Notes under the pieces: model-generated
What the model was told of the DNA's origin: nothing
What the model saw: the letters and a program-made list of their open reading frames with translations, nothing else
The model's database searches: none
Translations under genes and position numbers: made by a program
Source: Flavobacteriales bacterium UBA7666
GTDB lineage: Bacteria; Bacteroidota; Bacteroidia; Flavobacteriales_D; Crocinitomicaceae
Length of the DNA stretch: 64,000 bases
Assembly (NCBI GenBank): GCA_002483265.1
Contig: DLHO01000016.1
Coordinates: forward strand, 71,674 to 135,673
Reading direction: 5' to 3'
In this document: piece by piece, positions 16,312-25,674 of the stretch
How the letters are laid out: each line of letters starts with the position of its first letter
Numbering within the stretch: position 1 is the stretch's first letter

Positions 16312-17555
16312 AAGTTGAAACCCGGATAGCAAATTTAGAATCACTAGTTGAATTGGGAGAATTTCGTCTGAATTCTCTTTTGGAATTGACTAGGGCAATT
16401 GCTACGAATCAAAGCATCGAGCAAATTGTTCGCATGTTTGAATTTGTGATGCGTGAACAGTTGGGTTTTGATCACTTTCTGCTTTTTAATAAAGAAAATC
16501 AGTGGAGTCCTCTTTTAAAGGTAGGCTTGAAGAGTAAACTCAAGGATATTTCCGTAGAAAAAGAATTGTACCGCTTTCGTGAGATTACAGTCATAGAATC
16601 TAGTTATTCTGCCATTATTGATGAATTTGACATTATTGTCCCCGTGTTTCATAAGGACAAACCTTTAGCTTATTTGTTGATAGCCGGAATTGAAGGTTCA
16701 GGAATAAAGAAATCAGAGACCTTGGCAGATATGCGCTTTGTTCAAACGCTTACCAATATGGTTGTAATGGCGATTGAAAATAAGCGCATGGCTCGTGAAG
16801 AGCTGAAAAGAGAGCGCTTGAAAAAGGAATTGGAGGTTGCTTCAGAGATGCAGAAATTGCTGTTCCCATCGGATTTGCCTTCGAATAAACAAATGGATAT
16901 TTCTGCGAAGTACATACCACGACATGAAGTTGGAGGAGATTATTATGATTTTATTCCACTTGGAGATAATCAGTATGTGATTTGTATTGCAGATGTTAGT
17001 GGAAAAGGAATTAGCGCCGCAATGTTGATGGCCAATTTTCAAGCGACTATTCGGACATTTTATTCTACTGTTCACCAAATCCGCCCATTTTCTTTAGAGT
17101 TCCTGATCGAAGAGCTCAATAAAAAGGTAATGACAAGCGCCAAAGGAGAGAAATTCATCACTTTTTTTATTGCTGTTTATAATGCTGAAACGCGAGTATT
17201 GGATTACGTGAATGCAGGGCATAATCAGCCAATAATTACAAATGGAAAAGAAAAGAAATTATTAGATATCGGATGCGTTGGCTTAGGTATGTTTGATGAA
17301 ATGCCCTTTATTCAGGTTGGGAAAGAAGTCCTGAAACCCAATACAACCTTAATCCTTTATACGGATGGTGTTGTGGAATTGGAAGACGAAAAAAATTGTC
17401 ATTTCGAATTGGAACGTTTGATCAAAATCTACCATAATTTCTATCGCCTAAGTATGGAGGATATGAATAACATCGTCTTCTCCAAACTAGATGAATGGAG
17501 GGGGAATCGCAAGTTAGTAGATGATACCGCTATATTTTCCTGCAGATTCTTCTAA
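16308..17555 (+). CDS. GAF-SpoIIE (PP2C-type) serine phosphatase
   Basis: A 415-residue signalling phosphatase. A GAF-like sensor occupies about residues 20-165, followed by a short coiled linker (REELKRERLKKELEVASEMQ). The PP2C/SpoIIE domain begins about residue 190; metal-binding acidic residues are in VGGDYYDF (about 208-214), CIADVSGKGISAA and LYTDGVVE (about 350-356). Such enzymes usually dephosphorylate anti-anti-sigma factors in partner-switching cascades, but no STAS or HPK gene is nearby. The 4-bp overlap (ATGA) with the lpxD-like gene indicates coupled translation. Confidence 0.88.
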   Translation: MKVETRIANLESLVELGEFRLNSLLELTRAIATNQSIEQIVRMFEFVMREQLGFDHFLLFNKENQWSPLLKVGLKSKLKDISVEKELYRFREITVIESSYSAIIDEFDIIVPVFHKDKPLAYLLIAGIEGSGIKKSETLADMRFVQTLTNMVVMAIENKRMAREELKRERLKKELEVASEMQKLLFPSDLPSNKQMDISAKYIPRHEVGGDYYDFIPLGDNQYVICIADVSGKGISAAMLMANFQATIRTFYSTVHQIRPFSLEFLIEELNKKVMTSAKGEKFITFFIAVYNAETRVLDYVNAGHNQPIITNGKEKKLLDIGCVGLGMFDEMPFIQVGKEVLKPNTTLILYTDGVVELEDEKNCHFELERLIKIYHNFYRLSMEDMNNIVFSKLDEWRGNRKLVDDTAIFSCRFF

Positions 17556-17563
17556 GTCTTTAC

Positions 17564-17571
17564 TACATTTG
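17564..17571 (+). promoter_or_regulatory. Bacteroidota -7 promoter box (TACATTTG)
   Basis: Exact TAnnTTTG match 16 bp before the ATG at 17588. Confidence 0.5.
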
Positions 17572-17587
17572 CACCAAATATCTAAAC

Positions 17588-19183
17588 ATGAAAATAATCA
17601 ATTTAACACTCCTATTTTTTCTAGGGAGTTTTTCCCTAACCGCCCAAGATGAAATACCTGTCTCTTCAGAAGTGAAAATCACAAAAAGCGATGCTTACCC
17701 TGTAGTAAATGCTCCTTCAAAGGAATACTATTCTTTAGGGAATGGAGAAATTCTTGTGATCAAGTTAAATCGAAAAGGAGGATTAATCATACAAAAATTC
17801 AGTGGAGAAAATCTGAATGAAATCCAAAGAGGAGAAGCTGCTCTGAAGATTGAAAAAGGAACTGCTATTGAAGGCACGTTTAAAATGGGAGATGCGTTTT
17901 ATCTGATGTATTCTAAATTAACAGGATCACGGGAGGTAACACTTTATTCGAGAGAGATAAGTACTTCTACCCTGACATTTACTGGTGATGAAAAAGAATT
18001 GCTGACAATGACAGAGCCTGAAAACCAAGTACCTTTTGGTGCAATTGTATTAAGCAAACAAACCTTTCCCAGATTCTCTTTTGATTTTTCGAGTGACCGA
18101 TCAATGATGGTTGTTAGTTATAGAAAGAAACCGAAAGTAAAAGATGATTCCAATAATAATGATATCATCGGAATGTATGCTTTTGACTCTGAAATGAATA
18201 AAGTTTGGGGGAATGAGTATCAAATGCCCTATACTGAAAGTTTGATGGATAATTTGGACTTTACATTAGATTCTAATGGGAACGGTTATTTTTTGATCAG
18301 AAAGTATAAAGAAGAGGTTACTCGAAAAAATAGTGAGTCTGCAGATAACCAAAGTTTAGCGATCCTAATAGCCAATCCCGATGGTAACTTGAATGAGGTT
18401 GAATTTAATCTTGGGGAATACATTACTGACGACGTATTTATGAAGGAGAATAAAGACGGAAATATTATTTGTGCGGGATATTATCGTAAACCGAAATCAT
18501 ATGGGGCTGATGGGACTTTTGTTTCGATACTGGACAGTAAAGGGAATTTGAATAACCCTAAATTTTATGAGTTTTCGTTAGACTTCATTAAAAAGTATAA
18601 AAGAATTTCCGAAAAACAGAAAGGTAGAATGGAGAAAGCCGATGAAAATGGTCGATTGGCAATGACGAATCTGGAAATGCGTAACATACAGGTGTTAGAA
18701 GATGGAGGAGTTGTTCTCGGAGGTGAAATCTATTATGTAACAAGTACTACAGACCCAAAAACCGGACGAACTACCTATACTTACCATTTTGACGATGTGG
18801 TTCTGGTGAAAATCAATGCTGACGGAGAATTGGGATGGATGCAGAAATTTCCTAAGAGATCTGTTTCTGAGTCATTTCGTTTAATGACCTCTGAGCGTTA
18901 TACGTATGCTTTGTTCCTTGATCCTGTTAGAAATGCAACCATGACGGATGATGGAGAGATAAACAGAGAAATCAAAGGTGATTGCGTTACAGCGCATCGT
19001 GTTGACAATAAAACAGGAGAGGTAAAATACCTTCATTTATTTGACTTGAGAAAAATTGACGGGACACCAGTTTATCAATATAGATTAAACCGTGTTATTT
19101 CATTAACAGATAATTCCTTCGCTATTGAATTGTATATCAAGCATAAAAGTGATATGATGTTCAAAGTTGAGTTTGAAGAATAA
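17588..19183 (+). CDS. Exported protein of unknown function
   Basis: A 531-residue protein with a signal peptide (about residues 1-19, ending SFSLTAQ). The rest is beta-rich, with recurring strand-turn blocks such as GNGYFLIRKYKEE, GNIICAGYYRKPKS and VLKINADGELGWMQKFPK, which suggests a beta-propeller-like fold of the kind seen in exported Bacteroidota proteins; this is an inference from strand pattern only. No T9SS C-terminal domain is seen, so it is probably periplasmic. It has its own -7 box and a strong terminator and is not clearly part of an operon. Confidence 0.65.
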   Translation: MKIINLTLLFFLGSFSLTAQDEIPVSSEVKITKSDAYPVVNAPSKEYYSLGNGEILVIKLNRKGGLIIQKFSGENLNEIQRGEAALKIEKGTAIEGTFKMGDAFYLMYSKLTGSREVTLYSREISTSTLTFTGDEKELLTMTEPENQVPFGAIVLSKQTFPRFSFDFSSDRSMMVVSYRKKPKVKDDSNNNDIIGMYAFDSEMNKVWGNEYQMPYTESLMDNLDFTLDSNGNGYFLIRKYKEEVTRKNSESADNQSLAILIANPDGNLNEVEFNLGEYITDDVFMKENKDGNIICAGYYRKPKSYGADGTFVSILDSKGNLNNPKFYEFSLDFIKKYKRISEKQKGRMEKADENGRLAMTNLEMRNIQVLEDGGVVLGGEIYYVTSTTDPKTGRTTYTYHFDDVVLVKINADGELGWMQKFPKRSVSESFRLMTSERYTYALFLDPVRNATMTDDGEINREIKGDCVTAHRVDNKTGEVKYLHLFDLRKIDGTPVYQYRLNRVISLTDNSFAIELYIKHKSDMMFKVEFEE

Positions 19184-19209
19184 TCAACGAATTGAAATAA
19201 AAAATAAAG

Positions 19210-19237
19210 GGCTGTTTCGAAAGAGACAGCCTTTTTT
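19210..19237. terminator. Bidirectional terminator between convergent genes
   Basis: GGCTGTTTC (19210-19218) pairs with GAGACAGCC (19223-19231) around a GAAA tetraloop, followed by six T. On the minus strand the hairpin is followed by CTTTATTTT, so it can also end transcription of the sortase gene. Confidence 0.85.
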
Positions 19238-22200
19238 CATCTCATCAAATACATTTTACCGAAGTTCTTTTTGAAGTATTGATCAGCTCCTGATTCCCGG
19301 TTCTTGATATCTTCTCCCTGAATTTTGGCTTTAACCTGATATAAGTAAACGCCATTTGCAAGCGGATCTCCAAATTCATCGTGACCATCCCAAGCATATT
19401 CTGTAATGTTTCTACCAATTCGGATCAAACCAAGTTCGTCTTCTGTGATTTCACGAATCACGCGCCCGGAAACGGTCATAATTTGAATGATAATATCATC
19501 AGGTACTTCTGTACCTGTTAGCGTAAAGACGAAACGCGTACTGGTTGAGAATGGATTAGGGTAATTCATCATTTGGGTAATCGATGATTCACGAATTACT
19601 TCAAAACTTACTTTGTATTCATAATCTCCCGAAACATTTCCGGAGCGGTCTGTTCCCTGAACAAAAAGCTGATAAATTCCGTCGTGCAAAAATTCTTTTG
19701 GATAGACGATTTTAAACTTCAGGTTCTGGCCATTGGCAGGGTACCATTGCATGATCGTATTTCCATTTCCATCAATAAAAGGAATGCGTTTTTGAATTCC
19801 ATCCGGCCCAGTTAAATAAATCCCGAAAAGAGTTGTGTCACTGATGTTATTCATCACCAAGTAAGGGTTGTCGTCTTTCAGGGTGATCAGAATCTCACTC
19901 GTAGGATCAATGATGTCCCCATTCAGGATATGTTGGCCGTTAAAGGTGACATCGAGAATCGGGTTCTTGTTATCCTCAACTACAAAAACAGGAAGTTGTA
20001 GAATGTTGTTGTAATGATATTGCTCCAATTGATCCGTTTGTACCAGCGAACCATTTACATAAGGATTGACCTCCATCCAGAGAATATTATAACCCGGTTT
20101 GGCAATTGAACTGAAGTGAACCGTATCTCTTAATACTTGATGGATCCGCAAAGAATCTTGTCTTGGATAAGGAATAACGTGTTTAATATGCTGCTGATCC
20201 TCCAGCCAATAATCCACCAATAAGGAATCCATGTCAAATTCGCTGACGTTTACCACATCAACGGCAAAACTAAAATCCTGACCTTCATACAACGTATCAC
20301 CACTTACAGATGCGTAATATCCGGATGACCCGTCAATTGCGGCTTCAGGAACCGGTTGGTAAAGCACGTGAATACGATCAATTTGTGCTGGTGTTAAATT
20401 CGCTTTGTCTGAATTATAAATCCCGATTCTTATTTTGGGATAAACAGTCGCATTGATCAAATTGTTCAAATTGATAATCGAATCCAGTGGTGTAAATAAG
20501 GTGTCAATCGTACCTGCCAGATTGTTTGATACATCAAATCTTTCTATGAAGATTCGTACACTGTCCGTGGATGGTGATTCCAGTGAATCTCTTCGCCAGT
20601 AAAGTGTTTCCCATTGAAAAGCAGGACCAATTTGAGGTGTTTTTTCTACTCCGGCATAATCCGGTTTATAGATGTTGGCATTAATTTGTAATCTTTCCCC
20701 ATCTTCAGGTGTTCCAGTCATTACCACAACATCTTGAGGCCATATTTTCACCTGATTGAAAGAGGTCGTTCCCTTTTTAAAGAAAATAGCAAATGGCTTT
20801 TCCTGATTTGTATTATTAATTTGCGGAAAGCCCAAATTTTGGAACATGGTATATGTGGAAGGTGCAATAACATCCCAGAAATTATAAAGTGTTTGAGAAG
20901 GCGTATATATAACTACATAATTACTGTCGGGAATACCATTGGTAATCATGTTTTGGAAATTTGACATGGAAGTTGCATCTGTTTGGCTAAACATAAACCA
21001 TTTCTCAAATCGGGGTCTGCATCCTCCATTGTTATTGAGATTTCCAAAATTCATAGAAGGATCGTCATTGCTACTCGCTGGATTACCACCTCCACATCCC
21101 GGACAATGTGTTTTCCAAGGTTCCAACGTTAAAGGATCTAAAACGCCAACATAGATGTAAGGAGTTGTACCACATGTAGCGTATTCCACCAAATCGTTAT
21201 CCAGAGACCATGCATTATATAAAGAATAAAAATCGAATACATCAATGGTTACTTTATGTAATTCGTTTGGAACGAAATCTCTTGTTCTTGCTGAACGATT
21301 ATAATAGATGCTTGAGAACGCATTATTCTTAAACTGGAAAAAATGATCTTGTCCCCAACCGCGTTTTCCAGGGATATATTGGAAAGAATATTCTGTCCAA
21401 TTTGGAACTGTGCTGTCAACGGCAACTCTCCAGAAATAGACCGTGCTGTCCGCACATGTTAAAGGGAAAGGAGAGCCAAAGGCAGATAACCATTGATTGG
21501 GCTGAACTGATTTTACTCCGCCAAGACCAGTTACAGAAAAGCGCCTCAGTTGTGGACTATCGTAAGTATCGGTTGTATCCAACTCGAAACGATAAGTCCT
21601 CATTCCTGCTATTGGATTGATGGTAGATGCTTTTACCGTGATGGTATCGTATGGAATTACTGCATAATTGTAAGGCCAAATAGGAAGCATTCCATCAATA
21701 TTCAGGAAAAAATTAGCGCTTGCCTGATTGTTGGAGATTTCTTCGAATTGCTCGTCGTATACATTCGGAATGTCAATTGAAACAGTAAATGTATTTACTC
21801 CACCACTGATTGCGGGTTGTAGAGGGAATTTTCGTTTGATAACCGTATCGTAATTCAATCGAGGTAAGAACAAGGTCTTCATGGAATCAATAGCCGTTCC
21901 GGGAAAGTTTCTTCGAATCTCAATATAAATAGGTGTTTTAATCGATTTTCCAATATTTCGTATCGTAAAAGTAAGTTCAACACTGTCAACAGAGAGATTC
22001 ACATTGTTTGGACTTAGACTCAGATCGGCAACTTGAATATCAATTTCCGGATCTGTACTGTAATTGACCTTGATCATCGGGTCTCCGTGAAGAGTCATTT
22101 GTGTACAAGCAGATTCATAGAACACAATTCCATCGGTTATAGTAGGAGTATATTGATCATAGATTCGCTTGATGGTACTTTTTATCTGAGAACCAAATGT

Positions 22201-24423
22201 CTTTCCGTAGTTTTTATAGGAAAACTGCTTATAAAGTTCTGTTGAATAAATGGCAAGTGGTGCATCGTAACCTACTGATATCGTTGATAAAAATGCAATC
22301 GCTCCTTCATTCGGAATATTGATGAAATTTTCAGAAGTAGAATTCCCGGATTTAAAGATATTTCCATTGTAACACGAGTTTCCGATCACAATGGGATACT
22401 TTCCGAAATTATTCCAGTTACTGGGTTCATCAATATTGATCTCAAAACCGTTATTGGAAGCAGCAGCATGCCCAAAGAAATTCATGATCGAAACTCCGTC
22501 CTCTATTTTCTGAGTAACAGTGGTCACCACATTCGGATCAAGCGGATTACTGGAAGTTTTAAAATAATTGGTAACATTTCCAGCAAAGACGGTATCTTCC
22601 ACGATTGCCTTCATTTGGTTCATATAACCCTGAAATTGAGTTTGCTGTAAGGCATCTGATCCGCCTACAAAATGGAGTAGTTGCTTCTGCCAGTTCTTTG
22701 TTTCAGCAAAGTTAAGACCAACATTGTTTTGAGCATCTTCGTATTGTTCAATCTTGGAAAGGTAATTCTCAACTTCAGTATTGCTGGTCATGGAAAGCCT
22801 TCCTGTCGGAACAAGTGGCTCCCAGGCATCATTACTGATAAGTCCAGCAGTTGTAGCAATGTCACTTGCTGGATATCCCATTGGTGGAATCAGACAGTTT
22901 GCAAAAGCAACTTGTGAATAACGCGTTTCAGCTACAGTTATTCCTTTTCCAATGAGTAATAAACCTTCCGGTTTTTGGGTACTGTTGCCATGAACGAAAT
23001 TCACAAAACGACGAATTGCCAGTGGGTGTTTGATGATTCCACTTGCAAATTGCAAATACAATTCTTCAATATTTGCCTGAAGTACATTGTGGCCGCCGCC
23101 ATTCATTGAAGATCGATAACTTAAATAAGAATCCTTGCTGCTTGCAAGTGAAGGATGGTAAACGAAAATTAAAGCAGAGTCAATATTCATTGAACTGAAA
23201 TCAGTGAAGGTTCCGGTTCCGTTTACCGGAGTTAAAGAACTAACTGCAATTGTATTATTGATGTCAACGACCAGAACTTCTGTTTCATTGCTCCATGTAT
23301 TGTTTGGAATAATGAATTGAACCACTCCTGCATTTACTGTTGGGATTTCATACCTAGGAACAGAACCAAAGCTTAGAACTAATGGTGCCGAACCTGTAAA
23401 ATTACTTAGGTCAACTCTGCTTTTCACTACTCCATTTTGGACAAAAAAGCGATCGAAAGGCTGATTGTTTCCGATTGGAAGTCTTGGATAGGAGAGCATT
23501 GCATAAGTGAATATTTGCCTGTCTACTGTAACACCTAAGTCTGCAATAATTTCATGATGAACATTTGTGGTTCCGTTCGTAAGATCTGTTGCCTGAAAAC
23601 TAACCACTTTTTTCACTTGTGAATAATGCTCATAAGTAGTGTCAATTACCGGTAAATTTGCGGCTCCAAATGTTAGCCTTGTATGGTGATTATGATCTTG
23701 TGGATGCGTACTTCCCAAACCTTCTGAGTTAGATGAAACGCGGCATTCCAATTTGACAGCTGTTCCACCGGAACCGGTATAAACATTTGGTGTTGGCAGC
23801 GGAATATCTGATAAAACATTGGATGTTGTAGCTGAAATTTCCGGTAATCCGTAACCTTCCCCTCTGGAATAAATGGAACCTGATGCTTCATCGTAAACGA
23901 CTCCTTCACAATAGTTACTGGAATACTGACTTCTGAATTCAGACCGGACAAAACTGCTTGGGGTATAATTCGAATAATTTTGATCCGGCTGCAACGCAAA
24001 CCTCAAACCGGTTCCAGAATTCTTCCAAGAGAAAAAGTAAATAATCGTATCATTGATCAAACTATACCCCGGATTTGCCATTTGGGAAGGATTCGGATAC
24101 ATGACGGAATCCAACCATCCGTCATTCTTATAAGCATAGAATAAGAAATAATCTCCCGGATCAAATGAATTATCGCCATTATCAACCATGTAAAGGGGGA
24201 CTTCTTTGTCTTTTCCGAATAGTTGAAAGCTGGATGGATTTATTCCTGAAAGGGGAACGCCATTATTATTTAATGTGGTGTAATCTATTTTGTAGAGCCC
24301 GTTTTGGACAATTTTCACACTATAAAATTTCTGGGAATAGTCAATCCATTCATTGCCGTAGGGTTGACTCCACGCAAAAACAACAGGTAAAAGAGTAAGT
24401 AGTATTAAGTAGAGTTTTTTCAT
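19237..24423 (-). CDS. porU2: Type IX secretion C25-family sortase, PorU2-like
   Basis: A 1728-residue exported protein with a signal peptide (about residues 1-20). It contains a gingipain-family C25 peptidase domain: the catalytic His is in MNFFGHAAASNNG (about residue 648) and the catalytic Cys in VIGNSCYNG (about 683). C-terminal to it are CARDB/Ig-like beta domains and a FlgD-like Ig domain near the end (SGRVIREITEDELG, AWDGHDEFGDPLANGVYLYQ). PorU removes the C-terminal signal of T9SS cargo and attaches it to surface lipopolysaccharide. Classical PorU is about 1100-1300 residues; the extra length and the adjacent PorV-like gene fit the PorU2 variant. It starts 9 bp after the porV2-like stop. 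Confidence 0.82.
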   Translation of the reverse strand: MKKLYLILLTLLPVVFAWSQPYGNEWIDYSQKFYSVKIVQNGLYKIDYTTLNNNGVPLSGINPSSFQLFGKDKEVPLYMVDNGDNSFDPGDYFLFYAYKNDGWLDSVMYPNPSQMANPGYSLINDTIIYFFSWKNSGTGLRFALQPDQNYSNYTPSSFVRSEFRSQYSSNYCEGVVYDEASGSIYSRGEGYGLPEISATTSNVLSDIPLPTPNVYTGSGGTAVKLECRVSSNSEGLGSTHPQDHNHHTRLTFGAANLPVIDTTYEHYSQVKKVVSFQATDLTNGTTNVHHEIIADLGVTVDRQIFTYAMLSYPRLPIGNNQPFDRFFVQNGVVKSRVDLSNFTGSAPLVLSFGSVPRYEIPTVNAGVVQFIIPNNTWSNETEVLVVDINNTIAVSSLTPVNGTGTFTDFSSMNIDSALIFVYHPSLASSKDSYLSYRSSMNGGGHNVLQANIEELYLQFASGIIKHPLAIRRFVNFVHGNSTQKPEGLLLIGKGITVAETRYSQVAFANCLIPPMGYPASDIATTAGLISNDAWEPLVPTGRLSMTSNTEVENYLSKIEQYEDAQNNVGLNFAETKNWQKQLLHFVGGSDALQQTQFQGYMNQMKAIVEDTVFAGNVTNYFKTSSNPLDPNVVTTVTQKIEDGVSIMNFFGHAAASNNGFEINIDEPSNWNNFGKYPIVIGNSCYNGNIFKSGNSTSENFINIPNEGAIAFLSTISVGYDAPLAIYSTELYKQFSYKNYGKTFGSQIKSTIKRIYDQYTPTITDGIVFYESACTQMTLHGDPMIKVNYSTDPEIDIQVADLSLSPNNVNLSVDSVELTFTIRNIGKSIKTPIYIEIRRNFPGTAIDSMKTLFLPRLNYDTVIKRKFPLQPAISGGVNTFTVSIDIPNVYDEQFEEISNNQASANFFLNIDGMLPIWPYNYAVIPYDTITVKASTINPIAGMRTYRFELDTTDTYDSPQLRRFSVTGLGGVKSVQPNQWLSAFGSPFPLTCADSTVYFWRVAVDSTVPNWTEYSFQYIPGKRGWGQDHFFQFKNNAFSSIYYNRSARTRDFVPNELHKVTIDVFDFYSLYNAWSLDNDLVEYATCGTTPYIYVGVLDPLTLEPWKTHCPGCGGGNPASSNDDPSMNFGNLNNNGGCRPRFEKWFMFSQTDATSMSNFQNMITNGIPDSNYVVIYTPSQTLYNFWDVIAPSTYTMFQNLGFPQINNTNQEKPFAIFFKKGTTSFNQVKIWPQDVVVMTGTPEDGERLQINANIYKPDYAGVEKTPQIGPAFQWETLYWRRDSLESPSTDSVRIFIERFDVSNNLAGTIDTLFTPLDSIINLNNLINATVYPKIRIGIYNSDKANLTPAQIDRIHVLYQPVPEAAIDGSSGYYASVSGDTLYEGQDFSFAVDVVNVSEFDMDSLLVDYWLEDQQHIKHVIPYPRQDSLRIHQVLRDTVHFSSIAKPGYNILWMEVNPYVNGSLVQTDQLEQYHYNNILQLPVFVVEDNKNPILDVTFNGQHILNGDIIDPTSEILITLKDDNPYLVMNNISDTTLFGIYLTGPDGIQKRIPFIDGNGNTIMQWYPANGQNLKFKIVYPKEFLHDGIYQLFVQGTDRSGNVSGDYEYKVSFEVIRESSITQMMNYPNPFSTSTRFVFTLTGTEVPDDIIIQIMTVSGRVIREITEDELGLIRIGRNITEYAWDGHDEFGDPLANGVYLYQVKAKIQGEDIKNRESGADQYFKKNFGKMYLMR

Positions 24424-24432
24424 GGGCTCTTC

Positions 24433-25536
24433 CTATTCATCTGGTTTTACCGCATTTTTTGGTTTGTTCAATGCGAGACGTAATGAAATTACGTGGGAAT
24501 ACAATGCAGTTGAAGCATCACCAATATCTGTAAATGCGTAGTCTAAATATACGGCTTTAATATGTAATCCAATACCGATGTTTGGTTGAATGGTCAGTTT
24601 CTTTGAGTCGTCAAAGTTCTTGATATATTGCATGTTGGAGATTCCACCACGTAAAGTAACCAATTCCTTAAACCCGAAAGCAATTCCAATATGCGGATCA
24701 AAACTGACTACATTTGTTTTCAGGATTGTATTTCGTTTTCCATCTGTTGTAATGTCCAGATCCAATTCTCCGGAAACATAAATTCCTTTTTTACCAAGTG
24801 GTTGCTTGTAGTATGTCCCTAAGATTATTCGGGGAAGTGTCAACTCTAAGCCATTTCTTGGAAGTTCATTTCCTGTCAGGGTAAAAACTTCTTTTGTTTG
24901 ATCATCTAAAGTGAAAATCCACGCGTTGAATGTAGAAGTAACATCACGAATAACTGCTCCAAATTTCAAGCGGTCGCTTTTTTCGTAAGTTGCTCCGGCA
25001 TCCAGTCCAAATCCCCATGACTTAGCAAAGTCACCCACTTTACGGTAGATTACTTTAAAGTTTCCGCCCAATGATAGACCCGGAATTTTTGTTTTGCGGG
25101 CATATGAAAATAAGAATGCATAATCTGCAGCAGTAAATGTGGTGATCTTGTCGTAATCGATTCTTCCTTCGTTGTCAATTAATTGAGTTGTATTAGGAAT
25201 ATCATCCACAGCAAAGCGGATTACTGATAAGCCAACGGCACTTTTTTCGTCAATTTGATGTGCCAGACCTAAATAATCGTATTTGGCGATTCCCGCGAAA
25301 TATTCCGAGTGCATTAAGCCAATGTCCAACCATTTATTAGTGCGTGCCAAGCCTGCCGGATTCCAGTATCCGCTGTTTACACCGCTGGTTTGTGCAACAA
25401 CCGCATTGGAAAGCCCAAGAGCATCAGCTCCAATTCCGATCGCTAAGAATTCATTTGAGTATTTGGGTGCAACTGAACCTTGTCCAAACGAAAAGAAGGT
25501 GCAGAAAAATATGCAAACAATTAGGTAAAATTTCAT
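24433..25536 (-). CDS. porV2: PorV/PorQ-family outer membrane protein, PorV2-like
   Basis: A 367-residue outer-membrane beta-barrel of the FadL-like PorV/PorQ family with a signal peptide (about residues 1-18, ending FFSFGQ). The family signature is the N-terminal region IGADALGLSNAVVAQTSGVNSGYWNPAGLA, here given only by its ends ADALGLSNAVVA and GYWNPAGLA. PorV shuttles T9SS cargo from the translocon to the PorU sortase. The ATG at 25536 is used because the signal peptide begins there. The gene is followed after 9 bp by the sortase gene, so the pair forms one operon. It diverges from pssA with a 14-bp palindrome between them. Confidence 0.8.
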   Translation of the reverse strand: MKFYLIVCIFFCTFFSFGQGSVAPKYSNEFLAIGIGADALGLSNAVVAQTSGVNSGYWNPAGLARTNKWLDIGLMHSEYFAGIAKYDYLGLAHQIDEKSAVGLSVIRFAVDDIPNTTQLIDNEGRIDYDKITTFTAADYAFLFSYARKTKIPGLSLGGNFKVIYRKVGDFAKSWGFGLDAGATYEKSDRLKFGAVIRDVTSTFNAWIFTLDDQTKEVFTLTGNELPRNGLELTLPRIILGTYYKQPLGKKGIYVSGELDLDITTDGKRNTILKTNVVSFDPHIGIAFGFKELVTLRGGISNMQYIKNFDDSKKLTIQPNIGIGLHIKAVYLDYAFTDIGDASTALYSHVISLRLALNKPKNAVKPDE

Positions 25537-25619
25537 AGTATACAAGTTCCTCACGATTGCTATTAACTGCATCTTTTATAAAAAATTGTGCGTCAGGATG
25601 GTTTAATCATAAAATCGAA

Positions 25620-25633
25620 GTGTAAATTTACAC
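25620..25633. promoter_or_regulatory. 14-bp perfect palindrome in the porV2/pssA divergent region
   Basis: GTGTAAATTTACAC is a perfect inverted repeat about 40 bp upstream of pssA and 84 bp upstream of porV2. It could be an operator for either gene; no regulator is adjacent. Confidence 0.4.
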
Positions 25634-25674
25634 CTTTTCGAACTATTTAGACTAACAAAATATTCATTCACGAG

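Noticed and set aside
20734..24398. Several 60-80-codon frames opposite the sortase gene
   Set aside because: They are antisense shadows of a well-supported 1728-residue gene with clear catalytic motifs.
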